The notes beneath the pieces were generated by a model, which searched no databases, was not told the origin of the DNA, and was given only the letters and a program-made list of their open reading frames with translations. A program made the translations under genes and the position numbers. A DNA stretch of 7,969 nucleotides from Desulfobacterales bacterium (GTDB taxonomy: Bacteria > Desulfobacterota > DSM-4660 > Desulfatiglandales > Desulfatiglandaceae): contig JAMOVZ010000321.1 in NCBI GenBank assembly GCA_027061865.1, positions 1 through 7,969 on the forward strand, read 5' to 3'. Below, one piece after another: positions 1-5,488 of the stretch; within the stretch, counting starts at the first letter, position 1, and every line of letters starts with the position of its first letter.

Positions 1-618
1 CATGATCCGCCCCCTGAACCGGTCGTAATACCCGCCACCCCTTTTTGCTACCAACAGTCCCGAGGTGGCAGCCACTGCCAGATCGAGGCCAGCTTTGGCC
101 AAGTATTTGGTAAGTCCATCCCAGGAATCAGGGCTGTAGCCAAGGCGAAATTCCTCGATAACCTCGCCCCTGATCCCCCTTTTTGAAAGATAACGCCTGG
201 CAACTTCCCCTACGTCTCTATGGGCAAAGGCATTGGAAAAATATTCACAGGCCTTTTCGTTTACTTCAAAGAGCAATTGGCGCCTGGCCGCTATCTGTTT
301 CTCCCTCGAACTCAAATAAGTGTCGTCAAAAGGGATATTGTACCTCTCAGCCAGATCTTTTACGGCCTCGAGGAAGCTTGTTCCATGATAGGCCATCCAA
401 AAGGCGAAGATATCGCCCCCCTTTTTGCAACCAAAACAGTGGAATATTTGTTTCTCAGGACTTACAGTGAATGACGGCTCTTTTTCTGAATGAAACGGGC
501 AAAGTCCCAGGTAATTTCGTCCCCGTTTTTTCAACTGGACGTATTGGGAGACAAGCTCCACTATATCAGCGGCACGCTTTATCTCCTCCTTTACCGAATG
601 ACCATGAAATGGAGACAT
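1..618 (-). CDS. dnaG: DNA primase, N-terminal 206 residues (partial, runs off the left edge)
   Basis: DnaG makes the RNA primers for chromosomal replication and works with the replicative helicase at the fork. The reading frame is open from the ATG at 618 to base 1 with no stop, so only the N-terminal part is present. Residues 1-100 form the CHC2 zinc-binding domain: LKKRGRNYLGLCPFH is followed by CFGCKKGGD, giving zinc ligands Cys40, His43, Cys61 and Cys64. Residues from about 120 begin the catalytic core, and the fragment ends in DRFRGRIM, a conserved stretch just before the Toprim part. An in-frame TAG four codons upstream limits the start to this ATG. A GGGGGGAGG tract (634-642) could be the Shine-Dalgarno, although its 15-nt spacing is long. 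The gene lies downstream of yqeY, and rpoD is expected next, outside the window. Identification is very secure from the zinc motif. Confidence 0.97.
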   Translation of the reverse strand, partial: MSPFHGHSVKEEIKRAADIVELVSQYVQLKKRGRNYLGLCPFHSEKEPSFTVSPEKQIFHCFGCKKGGDIFAFWMAYHGTSFLEAVKDLAERYNIPFDDTYLSSREKQIAARRQLLFEVNEKACEYFSNAFAHRDVGEVARRYLSKRGIRGEVIEEFRLGYSPDSWDGLTKYLAKAGLDLAVAATSGLLVAKRGGGYYDRFRGRIM

Positions 619-655
619 AACCAGGCGCTATTGCCTCCCCCCTGTCAGCCTACCC

Positions 656-683
656 TCTATAAAACAAAATCCCTTCTGTTCAA
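656..683 (-). promoter_or_regulatory. Candidate sigma-70 promoter for dnaG
   Basis: On the minus strand TTGAAC (678-683) and TATAGA (656-661) are separated by 16 bp, which would start transcription about 30 nt upstream of the dnaG ATG. The -35 hexamer is the exact loop of a 6-6-6 inverted repeat (672-689). The placement in the 187-bp gap fits an independent promoter for dnaG and downstream genes. It was assigned by eye from consensus similarity only. Confidence 0.45.
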
Positions 684-689
684 AGAAGG
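672..689. repeat. Inverted repeat CCTTCT-N6-AGAAGG upstream of dnaG
   Basis: The arms CCTTCT (672-677) and AGAAGG (684-689) are perfect complements around six bases that are the candidate dnaG -35 element. On the minus-strand transcript the hairpin is followed by GATTTTGTTTT, so it could be a weak terminator or attenuator of yqeY read-through. Alternatively it is an operator over the promoter. The stem is only 6 bp, so chance occurrence is possible. Confidence 0.4.
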
Positions 690-805
690 TCGACGCTCAC
701 AATGGATTCTACGGGTTGGACAAATAACGGGAACAAAGATCATGGAAGAATTCCCAGGGCTTTATAGACCAGAAAATAATTATTTGGCATCCCTGACTTG
801 AATGA

Positions 806-1249
806 TCAGCCAAGCAGCCTCTTGGCAATCTGGCTTACCTTTTTGCCCTCGGCCTGACCCGCCATCTTTGCCATGGCTGCCTTCATCACCCTGCCCATAT
901 CTTTCGGCCCATTTGCAGATAATTCCGCTATTATATCTCTGACTACCTCTTCGATCTCCGCGTCACTCAACTGTTCAGGCAAATAAGCATAAAAAACCTC
1001 CAGCTCTTTTTCTTCCTTTTCGGCCAGATCTTGGCGGCCCGCCTTTTTATATTCTTCTGCCGCCTCTTTGCCCTTCCTGATCAGAGAGGATATGACAGCT
1101 AGGATCTCATCGTCTGACAGCTCCCCGCCCTTTTCTATTTGTTTGTTCTTGATTGATGTCTTGAGCATCCTAAGGCAAGAGGTCTTCAGCTGGTCTTTGG
1201 ACCGCATGGCCTCTTTAAGGTCTTCCACGATACGTTCATGAAGTGCCAT
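806..1249 (-). CDS. yqeY: GatB/YqeY domain-containing protein
   Basis: This is a 147-residue protein of the YqeY family, which resembles the C-terminal tRNA-interacting domain of the GatB subunit of the aspartyl/glutamyl-tRNA amidotransferase. Its cellular role is not well established. Recognisable family features are the N-terminal RIVEDLKEAMRSKD stretch, KTSCLRMLKTSIKNKQIEKG, the charged helix around RKGKEAAEEYKKAGR, LEVFYAYLPEQLSD in the middle, and the closing GPKDMGRVMKAAMAK plus GKKVSQIAKRLLG. The length matches the family norm. The ATG at 1249 has only a G-rich tract (GGGGGCAGAG) immediately upstream as a weak ribosome site. It lies between hisA and dnaG; yqeY next to dnaG and rpoD is a recurring arrangement in bacteria. 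It probably has its own promoter at 1282-1309. Naming by family is secure; the molecular function is not. Confidence 0.95.
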   Translation of the reverse strand: MALHERIVEDLKEAMRSKDQLKTSCLRMLKTSIKNKQIEKGGELSDDEILAVISSLIRKGKEAAEEYKKAGRQDLAEKEEKELEVFYAYLPEQLSDAEIEEVVRDIIAELSANGPKDMGRVMKAAMAKMAGQAEGKKVSQIAKRLLG

Positions 1250-1281
1250 CTCTGCCCCCGTCTGTCAAAACGCAAAGTTTC

Positions 1282-1309
1282 AGTATAATACATTTTTCAA
1301 AATTGTCAA
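1282..1309 (-). promoter_or_regulatory. Strong candidate sigma-70 promoter for yqeY
   Basis: On the minus strand a perfect TTGACA (1304-1309) is followed after 16 bp by TATACT (1282-1287). The predicted start lies about 25 nt before the yqeY ATG. The -35 box overlaps the hisA stop codon (TGA at 1306-1308), so the promoter sits at the very end of hisA. It would allow yqeY, and perhaps dnaG, to be expressed separately from the histidine genes. Confidence 0.65.
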
Positions 1310-2055
1310 ATATCAATCAGGGGTCCCCTGGCTTTTTCGACAACCTCAAGGGCCTCGGCCAAGTCCAGGCTTCCGTCATAGAGAGCCCGGCCCGTAATCA
1401 CCCCAATCACCCCTACTCCTTCGAGTGCCAAAACCGCCTCAATATCTTCTAAAGATGACACGCCACCGGAAGCGATCACAGGGGTGGAAAGGGATCGGGC
1501 CAACTCCCTGGTGGCCTCCAGGTTAGGGCCTGTCTTCATCCCGTCCCGCGATATATCCGTGTATATAACAGCCTCAAGCCCCACCCCATCAAACCTCTTT
1601 GCAAGCTGGACAGGGGTCAATGACTGAAGCTCGGTCCAACCCTTTGAGGCTATCCTCCCGCCTCTGGCATCAATTGCAAGCATTATCTTCCCAGGGAATT
1701 TCTGGCAGGCCTCTTCCACCAGTTCGGGGCTTTCAACCGCAATAGTGCCCAAGATCACTTGACTCACCCCCAGATCCAAATAAGCCCTGATGGTATCCAT
1801 ATCCCTTATTCCCCCACCCAATTGAATGGGTATGGAAACTGCAGATACTATCCTTGAAATTGCATCGCTGTTTACAGGCCTCCCCTCAATAGCGCCGTTT
1901 AGGTCCACCACATGGATCCTTTCAGCACCCGCCTCTTCCCACTTGGAAGCCACCTCTTCGGGCATCTCTGAATACACGGTCTCTTGGGACATTATTCCCT
2001 GTTTTAGCCTCACACACCTTCCGTCTTTAAGGTCAATTGCAGGAATTACCATCAT
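1306..2055 (-). CDS. hisA: Phosphoribosylformimino-5-aminoimidazole carboxamide ribotide isomerase (ProFAR isomerase)
   Basis: HisA catalyses the Amadori isomerisation of ProFAR to PRFAR, the fourth step of histidine synthesis, in the cytoplasm. The protein is a single (beta/alpha)8 barrel of 249 residues, the normal size. It opens with VIPAIDLKDGRCVRLKQG, placing the catalytic Asp at residue 8. The second catalytic Asp is at 129 in LAIDARGG, and TDISRDGM follows at 166-173. Phosphate-binding loops are seen at QLGGGIRD (78-85) and ASGGVSS (195-201). The start is taken at the first of two tandem ATGs (2055, ATGATGG), where the upstream lipoprotein gene ends in an ATGA overlap. A frame extension upstream to 2130 would add 25 residues without family similarity and lies inside the neighbouring gene. 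There is no strong ribosome site, which fits translational coupling. No hisH or hisF is present in the window. Confidence 0.97.
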   Translation of the reverse strand: MMVIPAIDLKDGRCVRLKQGIMSQETVYSEMPEEVASKWEEAGAERIHVVDLNGAIEGRPVNSDAISRIVSAVSIPIQLGGGIRDMDTIRAYLDLGVSQVILGTIAVESPELVEEACQKFPGKIMLAIDARGGRIASKGWTELQSLTPVQLAKRFDGVGLEAVIYTDISRDGMKTGPNLEATRELARSLSTPVIASGGVSSLEDIEAVLALEGVGVIGVITGRALYDGSLDLAEALEVVEKARGPLIDI

Positions 2056-2765
2056 TTCTCGCACCAGAGGAGAAATTGGTTGAAGAATTTTTCGAGTCCC
2101 AGGGAGGCGAGCTCTAGGGCCGTCATCCACTTTCCACCAGCCCCCAAAAAGGTCTCTGCATCAAACAAGTTCTCCGTAAGAGGCAGCTGGGTCTTGTCAA
2201 ACCGCCACTTCCACAACAGCCTCCCCGTGTCAACATCTATTAGAAACAACTCATAACCCACTGAGGCCCCCCTTTCAGCCCCATAGGGGCCTCCCACTCT
2301 TTCTCTCCACCTGTACACAATACCGCCTAGCACTGCTTGGGCGCCGAGGGCCCGGCCCACCTCCCTTGCCACATCTGTGGAAACCTGGGAAACCCTCCCC
2401 TCCTTCGCCGACCGGAGCCGGGACAAAATGGCAGCCCTCACCCCCCTTGTCTGCCCAGGAGGAATAAAGATAATGTCTCCTGCTCCCTTCTTCTCAACTA
2501 GGCCCCTGTAGAGGAGAGAGGTCATCTTTTGGGTTACATCGCGGGAAACAGGCTCTGCCATAAAAACAGCGCCGGTAAAAGGTGACCTAAAGGGCCTGGG
2601 AGCTTCGTTGGAATTGAGCGCAGGCACCAACTCCATCACCGCCACCCGCCTGATATGTCCGGGCAGGGGGGAGAACTCGGCCTTGGTAGAGGATCTGGCA
2701 CATGAAAGTACGAGCAGAGGGAGCAGTAAAAGCGGCGGCAGAGCTTTTTTGTCTGGAAATCTCAT
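2052..2765 (-). CDS. Putative lipoprotein of unknown function, CsgG/TolB-N-like fold suspected
   Basis: I do not recognise this as a named gene. The 237-residue product starts MRFPDKKALPP, followed by a leucine-rich hydrophobic stretch ending LLVLSC, a plausible lipobox with acylated Cys22, so it should be anchored in the cell envelope. The mature part begins HIRRVAVMEL, then has an alternating helix/strand layout with DVTQKMTSLLYRGLVEKKG, DIIFIPP, REVGRALGAQAVLGGIVYR, and ELFLIDVDTGRLLWKWRFDK. That order resembles envelope lipoproteins of the CsgG, GNA1162 or TolB-N type; this is inference from pattern only. A GTG at 2795 would add ten residues; the ATG at 2765 gives a more typical signal peptide, but neither start has a clear ribosome site. 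It sits 35 bp after hisB and overlaps hisA by ATGA, so it is co-expressed with histidine genes although nothing in it suggests a histidine role. Confidence 0.82.
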   Translation of the reverse strand: MRFPDKKALPPLLLLPLLVLSCARSSTKAEFSPLPGHIRRVAVMELVPALNSNEAPRPFRSPFTGAVFMAEPVSRDVTQKMTSLLYRGLVEKKGAGDIIFIPPGQTRGVRAAILSRLRSAKEGRVSQVSTDVAREVGRALGAQAVLGGIVYRWRERVGGPYGAERGASVGYELFLIDVDTGRLLWKWRFDKTQLPLTENLFDAETFLGAGGKWMTALELASLGLEKFFNQFLLWCEK

Positions 2766-2800
2766 TAATCTTTTTGATCCAATTGGTATGAACACTTAAT

Positions 2801-3391
2801 TCAAAGCAGCCCCTTTGTGGAAGGAATATGGCCTGAAAGCCTGGATTCCAGCCCACTTGCCTGATCCAGCGCCCTTCCAAAGGCCTTGAACACCGCCTCG
2901 CAACCGTGGTGGGGGTCTTCACCTCTGAGAAGGTCCACATGAAGAGTCATACCGGAGTGGTTTACCACCGCCCTGAAAAACTCACCAGCCAAGTTGATAT
3001 CAAAACCGCCTGTCACACTCCTCTGCAACGGCACATCATAGGCAAGAAATGGACGGTTGGATAGGTCTATGACAACCCTTGCAAGGGCCTCGTCCATGGG
3101 TACCGTGGCCTCACCAAACCGCCTGATCCCACTACGATTCCCCAAGGCCTCCCTGATAGCGCTTCCCAGGCATATACCCACGTCTTCAACCGTGTGGTGG
3201 TAATCAATTTCTATGTCACCCTTGGCCTGGATTTCCAGGTCCATGAAGCCGTGAGAGGCCATAAGGGTTATCATATGGTCTAGGAAAGGGATTCCCGTCT
3301 CTACTTGTGCCTGGCCTGAGCCATCCAGGTCTAAGGTCAATCTGATCCGTGTCTCCCTGGTATCACGCTCTATTGTGGTTTTCCTATCCAT
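2801..3391 (-). CDS. hisB: Imidazoleglycerol-phosphate dehydratase (monofunctional)
   Basis: HisB dehydrates imidazole-glycerol phosphate to imidazole-acetol phosphate, the sixth step of histidine synthesis, as a cytoplasmic oligomer with manganese at the active site. The 196-residue length and the absence of an N-terminal HAD phosphatase domain mark it as the monofunctional form, unlike the fused enzyme of E. coli. The two similar halves carry the metal-binding signatures FLDHM (His39) with HHTVEDVG (His65, His66, Glu69), and NHSGMTLH with HHGCEAVFKAF (161-171, including Glu165). The conserved PSTKG closes the protein at 190-194. The ATG at 3391 has an AGGA site (3402-3405) about 10 nt upstream. 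The gene follows tRNA-Ala by 28 bp and leads a hisB-lipoprotein-hisA group that probably depends on the promoter at 3525-3553. Other his genes must lie elsewhere. Confidence 0.98.
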   Translation of the reverse strand: MDRKTTIERDTRETRIRLTLDLDGSGQAQVETGIPFLDHMITLMASHGFMDLEIQAKGDIEIDYHHTVEDVGICLGSAIREALGNRSGIRRFGEATVPMDEALARVVIDLSNRPFLAYDVPLQRSVTGGFDINLAGEFFRAVVNHSGMTLHVDLLRGEDPHHGCEAVFKAFGRALDQASGLESRLSGHIPSTKGLL

Positions 3392-3419
3392 CCAGATCTC
3401 TTCCTGAAGGCAATAGAAA

Positions 3420-3495
3420 TGGTGGAGATGAGGGGATTCGAACCCCCGACCTGTACGTTGCGAACGTACCGCTCTCCCAACTGAGCTACATCCCC
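3420..3495 (-). tRNA. tRNA-Ala, anticodon CGC
   Basis: A full cloverleaf can be drawn. The acceptor arms GGGGATG and CATCTCC pair with a G3-U70 wobble, the alanine identity element. The D arm is GCTC/GAGC. The anticodon stem GTACG/CGTAC encloses the loop TTCGCAA, giving anticodon CGC for GCG codons. The T arm is GGGGG/CCCCT around TTCGAAT, with one G-U pair. Discriminator A and CCA are encoded. It is 28 bp upstream of hisB on the same strand, with no visible terminator between. Confidence 0.97.
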
Positions 3496-3524
3496 ACCCT
3501 ATTGGGATTTTTTATCATATCGAC

Positions 3525-3553
3525 ATATTAGCACTCTAAAGAAAGGATTTCAA
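3525..3553 (-). promoter_or_regulatory. Strong candidate promoter for tRNA-Ala and probably hisB
   Basis: On the minus strand TTGAAA (3548-3553) and TAATAT (3525-3530) are spaced by 17 bp, and TGC directly before the -10 forms an extended -10. Transcription would begin roughly 20-25 nt before the tRNA. It is the only good promoter seen upstream of hisB, so it is the likely source of the histidine transcript. Its -35 is 19 bp from the -35 of an opposing candidate promoter. Confidence 0.65.
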
Positions 3554-3572
3554 CAGGCGTCAGCAAAACTAT

Positions 3573-3600
3573 TTGACTTTCAAAGCATTTTTGCTACACT
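3573..3600 (+). promoter_or_regulatory. Candidate distal promoter for tRNA-Arg
   Basis: TTGACT (3573-3578) and TACACT (3595-3600) are 16 bp apart, with TGC before the -10 as an extended -10 element. It is divergent from the tRNA-Ala promoter. It would give a leader of about 70 nt before tRNA-Arg, containing the small palindrome GCCTTAAGGC (3619-3628). Confidence 0.5.
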
Positions 3601-3631
3601 GTTTCTGTCTGTTGGAGGGCCTTAAGGCAGT

Positions 3632-3659
3632 TTGTCTTGTAAGCCCCCATTTGCATAAT
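3632..3659 (+). promoter_or_regulatory. Candidate proximal promoter for tRNA-Arg
   Basis: TTGTCT (3632-3637) and CATAAT (3654-3659) are 16 bp apart and would start transcription about 10 nt before the mature tRNA. The -10 is five of six to consensus, but the -35 is weaker than that of the distal candidate. The two may be alternatives or may both be used. Confidence 0.4.
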
Positions 3660-3676
3660 TTTTTATGGATCTCAGT

Positions 3677-3753
3677 GCCCCCGTAGCTCAGGTGGATAGA
3701 GCACCAGATTCCTAATCTGGGTGCCGCATGTTCGAGTCATGCCGGGGGCACCA
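3677..3753 (+). tRNA. tRNA-Arg, anticodon CCT
   Basis: The cloverleaf is complete. The acceptor GCCCCCG pairs fully with CGGGGGC, and the D arm is GCTC/GAGC. The anticodon stem CCAGA/TCTGG holds the loop TTCCTAA, giving anticodon CCT for AGG codons. The T arm GCATG/CATGC encloses TTCGAGT. Discriminator A and CCA are encoded. A run of T (3754-3760) directly follows and may help end the transcript. AGG is a common arginine codon in the neighbouring genes, for example in rplU, so this is not a rare-codon tRNA here. Confidence 0.97.
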
Positions 3754-3793
3754 TTTTTTTAGTAATACCTTAAAGGGGCGAGAGTTTTTTGAG

Positions 3794-3822
3794 TTGACCT
3801 ATAGAGCTGACTCTATTAGTAT
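3794..3822 (+). promoter_or_regulatory. Candidate promoter for the rplU-rpmA-obg-proB-proA-nadD operon
   Basis: TTGACC (3794-3799) and TAGTAT (3817-3822) are 17 bp apart, giving a start near 3829 and a leader of about 40 nt to the rplU ATG. The -10 matches only four of six positions. A perfect 16-bp inverted repeat lies wholly in the spacer. Read-through from tRNA-Arg is also possible. Confidence 0.5.
3801..3816. repeat. Inverted repeat ATAGAG-CTGA-CTCTAT in the rplU promoter spacer
   Basis: Two 6-bp arms (3801-3806 and 3811-3816) are perfectly complementary around CTGA. The dyad lies exactly between the candidate -35 and -10 boxes, a position used by repressors and MerR-type activators. A second, wider pair, CCTATA (3798-3803) and TATAGG (3824-3829), brackets the -10. 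No regulator can be named from this. Confidence 0.5.
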
Positions 3823-3867
3823 TTATAGGATTTAGTCTGAGATTCTGTCTTTTAGGAGAAAAATGAA

Positions 3868-4179
3868 ATGTATGCAGTGATTCAAACAGGAGGAAAACAA
3901 TATAGGATCTCACCAGGTGACCAGATAGAGGTGGAGAGGCTTGAAGGAGAAGAAGGCGACTTGGTGGAACTCAATTCCGTGCTCCTTGCATCTGACGGTC
4001 AAGAGGTAAAGGTGGGAACGCCTTTTTTGGAAGGCAGCAAGGTCTTGGCCAGGATCATCAGACAGGGCAAAGGGAAGAAGATAGTGGTATTCAAATATAA
4101 GAGGCGAAAAAATTACAGAAGGAAAAAGGGGCATCGCCAACTCCTCAGCCTCTTACGGATAGAAAAGATCGAATCTTGA
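3868..4179 (+). CDS. rplU: 50S ribosomal protein L21
   Basis: L21 is a 23S rRNA-binding protein of the large ribosomal subunit. The 103-residue product begins MYAVIQTGGKQYRISPGD and ends with the basic rRNA-contacting section VFKYKRRKNYRRKKGHRQ, both typical of the family, and the length is standard. The start is supported by an AGGAG site at 3854-3858, nine bases before the ATG. Another ATG five bases upstream (3863) is out of frame and closes at once. It is the first gene of the rightward operon, 13 bp before rpmA, and an inverted repeat in its candidate promoter suggests control. Arginine is encoded largely by AGG and AGA. Confidence 0.98.
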   Translation: MYAVIQTGGKQYRISPGDQIEVERLEGEEGDLVELNSVLLASDGQEVKVGTPFLEGSKVLARIIRQGKGKKIVVFKYKRRKNYRRKKGHRQLLSLLRIEKIES

Positions 4180-4192
4180 TCGAGGGTATAAA

Positions 4193-4447
4193 ATGGCACA
4201 CAAAAAAGCAGGTGGAAGCTCAAGGAACGGCCGGGATAGCGCCGGAAAGAGGTACGGTGTAAAAAGATTTGCCGGCCAACGGGTCAAGGCAGGCAACATC
4301 ATTGTGCGGCAGCGCGGCACAAAGATCCATCCTGGAGAGAATGTGGGGCTTGGGAAGGATTACACCATTTTTGCAAAGATAGATGGTGTGGTGGCATTTG
4401 AGCGTTTCGGAAAGAGCCGCAAAAAAGTAAGCGTATATGCCGCGTGA
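4193..4447 (+). CDS. rpmA: 50S ribosomal protein L27
   Basis: L27 sits near the peptidyl transferase centre of the large subunit, where its N-terminal tail approaches the tRNA acceptor ends. The 84-residue protein starts MAHKKAGGSSRNGRDSAGKR, followed by YGVKRFAGQRVKAGNIIVRQ and the glycine-rich HPGENVGLGKDYTIFAKIDG, diagnostic for the family. There is no N-terminal extension of the type that Firmicutes cleave off; the mature AHKKAGG tail follows the initiator Met directly. A GAGGG site at 4182-4186 precedes the ATG by six bases. rplU-rpmA-obg is a widely conserved order. Confidence 0.98.
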   Translation: MAHKKAGGSSRNGRDSAGKRYGVKRFAGQRVKAGNIIVRQRGTKIHPGENVGLGKDYTIFAKIDGVVAFERFGKSRKKVSVYAA

Positions 4448-4486
4448 TGGCCTCGCCCCACCCTTTTTCTCCCTTCCGGTCAATGA

Positions 4487-5488
4487 ATGCGTTTCCTAGA
4501 CGAAGTAGTAATCACCGTAAGGTCTGGTGATGGGGGAAGGGGCTGTGTAAGCCTCAGGCGGGAGAGATTTATTCCCAAGGGAGGCCCTGATGGCGGTGAC
4601 GGAGGTGACGGAGGAAACGTCATCCTGAAAGCCACAAAAACACTCCACACCCTTTATGACTACGCCCATCGCACTTACTTCCGGGCAAAAAACGGCGCCC
4701 CGGGCAAAGGAAAGAACCAAACAGGCAAAAAGGGCGATGACCTCATCCTTGAAGTACCCCTAGGGACCATCGTATACGACGAGAGCACCAATCAAAAACT
4801 AGCTGATCTCACCCAAGAAGGACAGGAACTGCTCGTTGCCCCTGGCGGAAAAGGGGGCAAGGGCAATACCCACTTTGCCACTCCCACCAATCGGGCCCCC
4901 AGGATTGCACAACCTGGCACCCCTGGAGTGGAGCGGAGGCTGCGCCTTGTGCTGAAGTTTTTGGCCGATGTTGGTTTGGTGGGCCTTCCCAATGTGGGAA
5001 AATCCACACTGCTTGCCAACCTCACCAATGCACAGCCAAAAATTGAAAACTACCCCTTCACTACCCTTGTCCCAAACCTTGGCGTCTTAGAGGTTGGTGA
5101 AGGGAACACATTGGTGCTGGCAGATATCCCCGGTATCATAGAGGGTGCAAGCGAGGGAAAAGGGCTTGGGCATCAATTCTTGCGCCACGTGGAGAGGACA
5201 AAGGTCCTGGTCCACGTCCTTGACATCACATACATGCCCAAAGGAGATCTCCTTGAAGACTTTATGGTGCTTCGCCAGGAGATGGACAAGTACAATCCTG
5301 ATTTACTCAAAAAGACCCAACTGGTCTTAATAAATAAAATGGATCTCTGTTCCACTGCCAAGTGTAGGGACCTGGCCCTAGTGCAGGGCCGCTTGAAAGA
5401 GATGGGATTAGAATCACTTCCGGTCTCAGCACTCAAGGGAGATGGGCTGGAGCAGTTCAAGGATTGGCTAAAAAAACGGTTTAAATGA
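4487..5488 (+). CDS. obg: Obg family GTPase (CgtA), ribosome assembly factor
   Basis: Obg is an essential GTPase that binds the large ribosomal subunit during late assembly and is linked to the stringent response in other bacteria. Residues 1-158 are the glycine-rich Obg fold, with SGDGGRGCVSLRRERFIPKG and GGPDGGDGGDGG. The G domain follows: G1 GLPNVGKST (166-174), switch I YPFTTLVPN (from 189), G3 DIPGIIEGA (from 213), G4 NKMD (283-286) and G5 SAL (314-316). The protein stops at 333 residues, right after the G domain, so it lacks the variable C-terminal tail found in some homologues. The ATG at 4487 has no visible Shine-Dalgarno; the 39-bp gap after rpmA is pyrimidine rich. Its stop overlaps the proB start as ATGA. 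Confidence 0.97.
   Translation: MRFLDEVVITVRSGDGGRGCVSLRRERFIPKGGPDGGDGGDGGNVILKATKTLHTLYDYAHRTYFRAKNGAPGKGKNQTGKKGDDLILEVPLGTIVYDESTNQKLADLTQEGQELLVAPGGKGGKGNTHFATPTNRAPRIAQPGTPGVERRLRLVLKFLADVGLVGLPNVGKSTLLANLTNAQPKIENYPFTTLVPNLGVLEVGEGNTLVLADIPGIIEGASEGKGLGHQFLRHVERTKVLVHVLDITYMPKGDLLEDFMVLRQEMDKYNPDLLKKTQLVLINKMDLCSTAKCRDLALVQGRLKEMGLESLPVSALKGDGLEQFKDWLKKRFK

Noticed and set aside
774..785. Palindrome AAATAATTATTT after yqeY
   Set aside because: It is purely A/T, lacks a GC stem and is not followed by a clean T tract, so it is not a convincing terminator or operator.
183..801. Plus-strand frames of 84-103 codons
   Set aside because: Those up to 618 lie antisense to dnaG, which has clear zinc-finger motifs. 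The remainder extends into the promoter gap and has no family features.
2056..2130. N-terminal extension of HisA by 25 residues
   Set aside because: HisA proteins begin at the VIPAIDLKDG strand, and the extension lies inside the lipoprotein gene in another frame.
2587..2940. Minus-strand frame of 117 codons across hisB and the lipoprotein gene
   Set aside because: It spans parts of two well-supported genes in another frame and shows no family motif.
3349..3531. Plus-strand 60-codon frame including DEGIRTPDLYVANVPLSQLS
   Set aside because: It is the reverse complement of tRNA-Ala and the hisB start. Peptides of the GIRTPDL type are well-known false genes read across tRNAs.
3754..3760. T run after tRNA-Arg as a stand-alone terminator
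   Set aside because: The only nearby hairpin is TGCC-GGG-GGCA within the tRNA end, with a 4-bp stem, so termination here is possible but cannot be supported.
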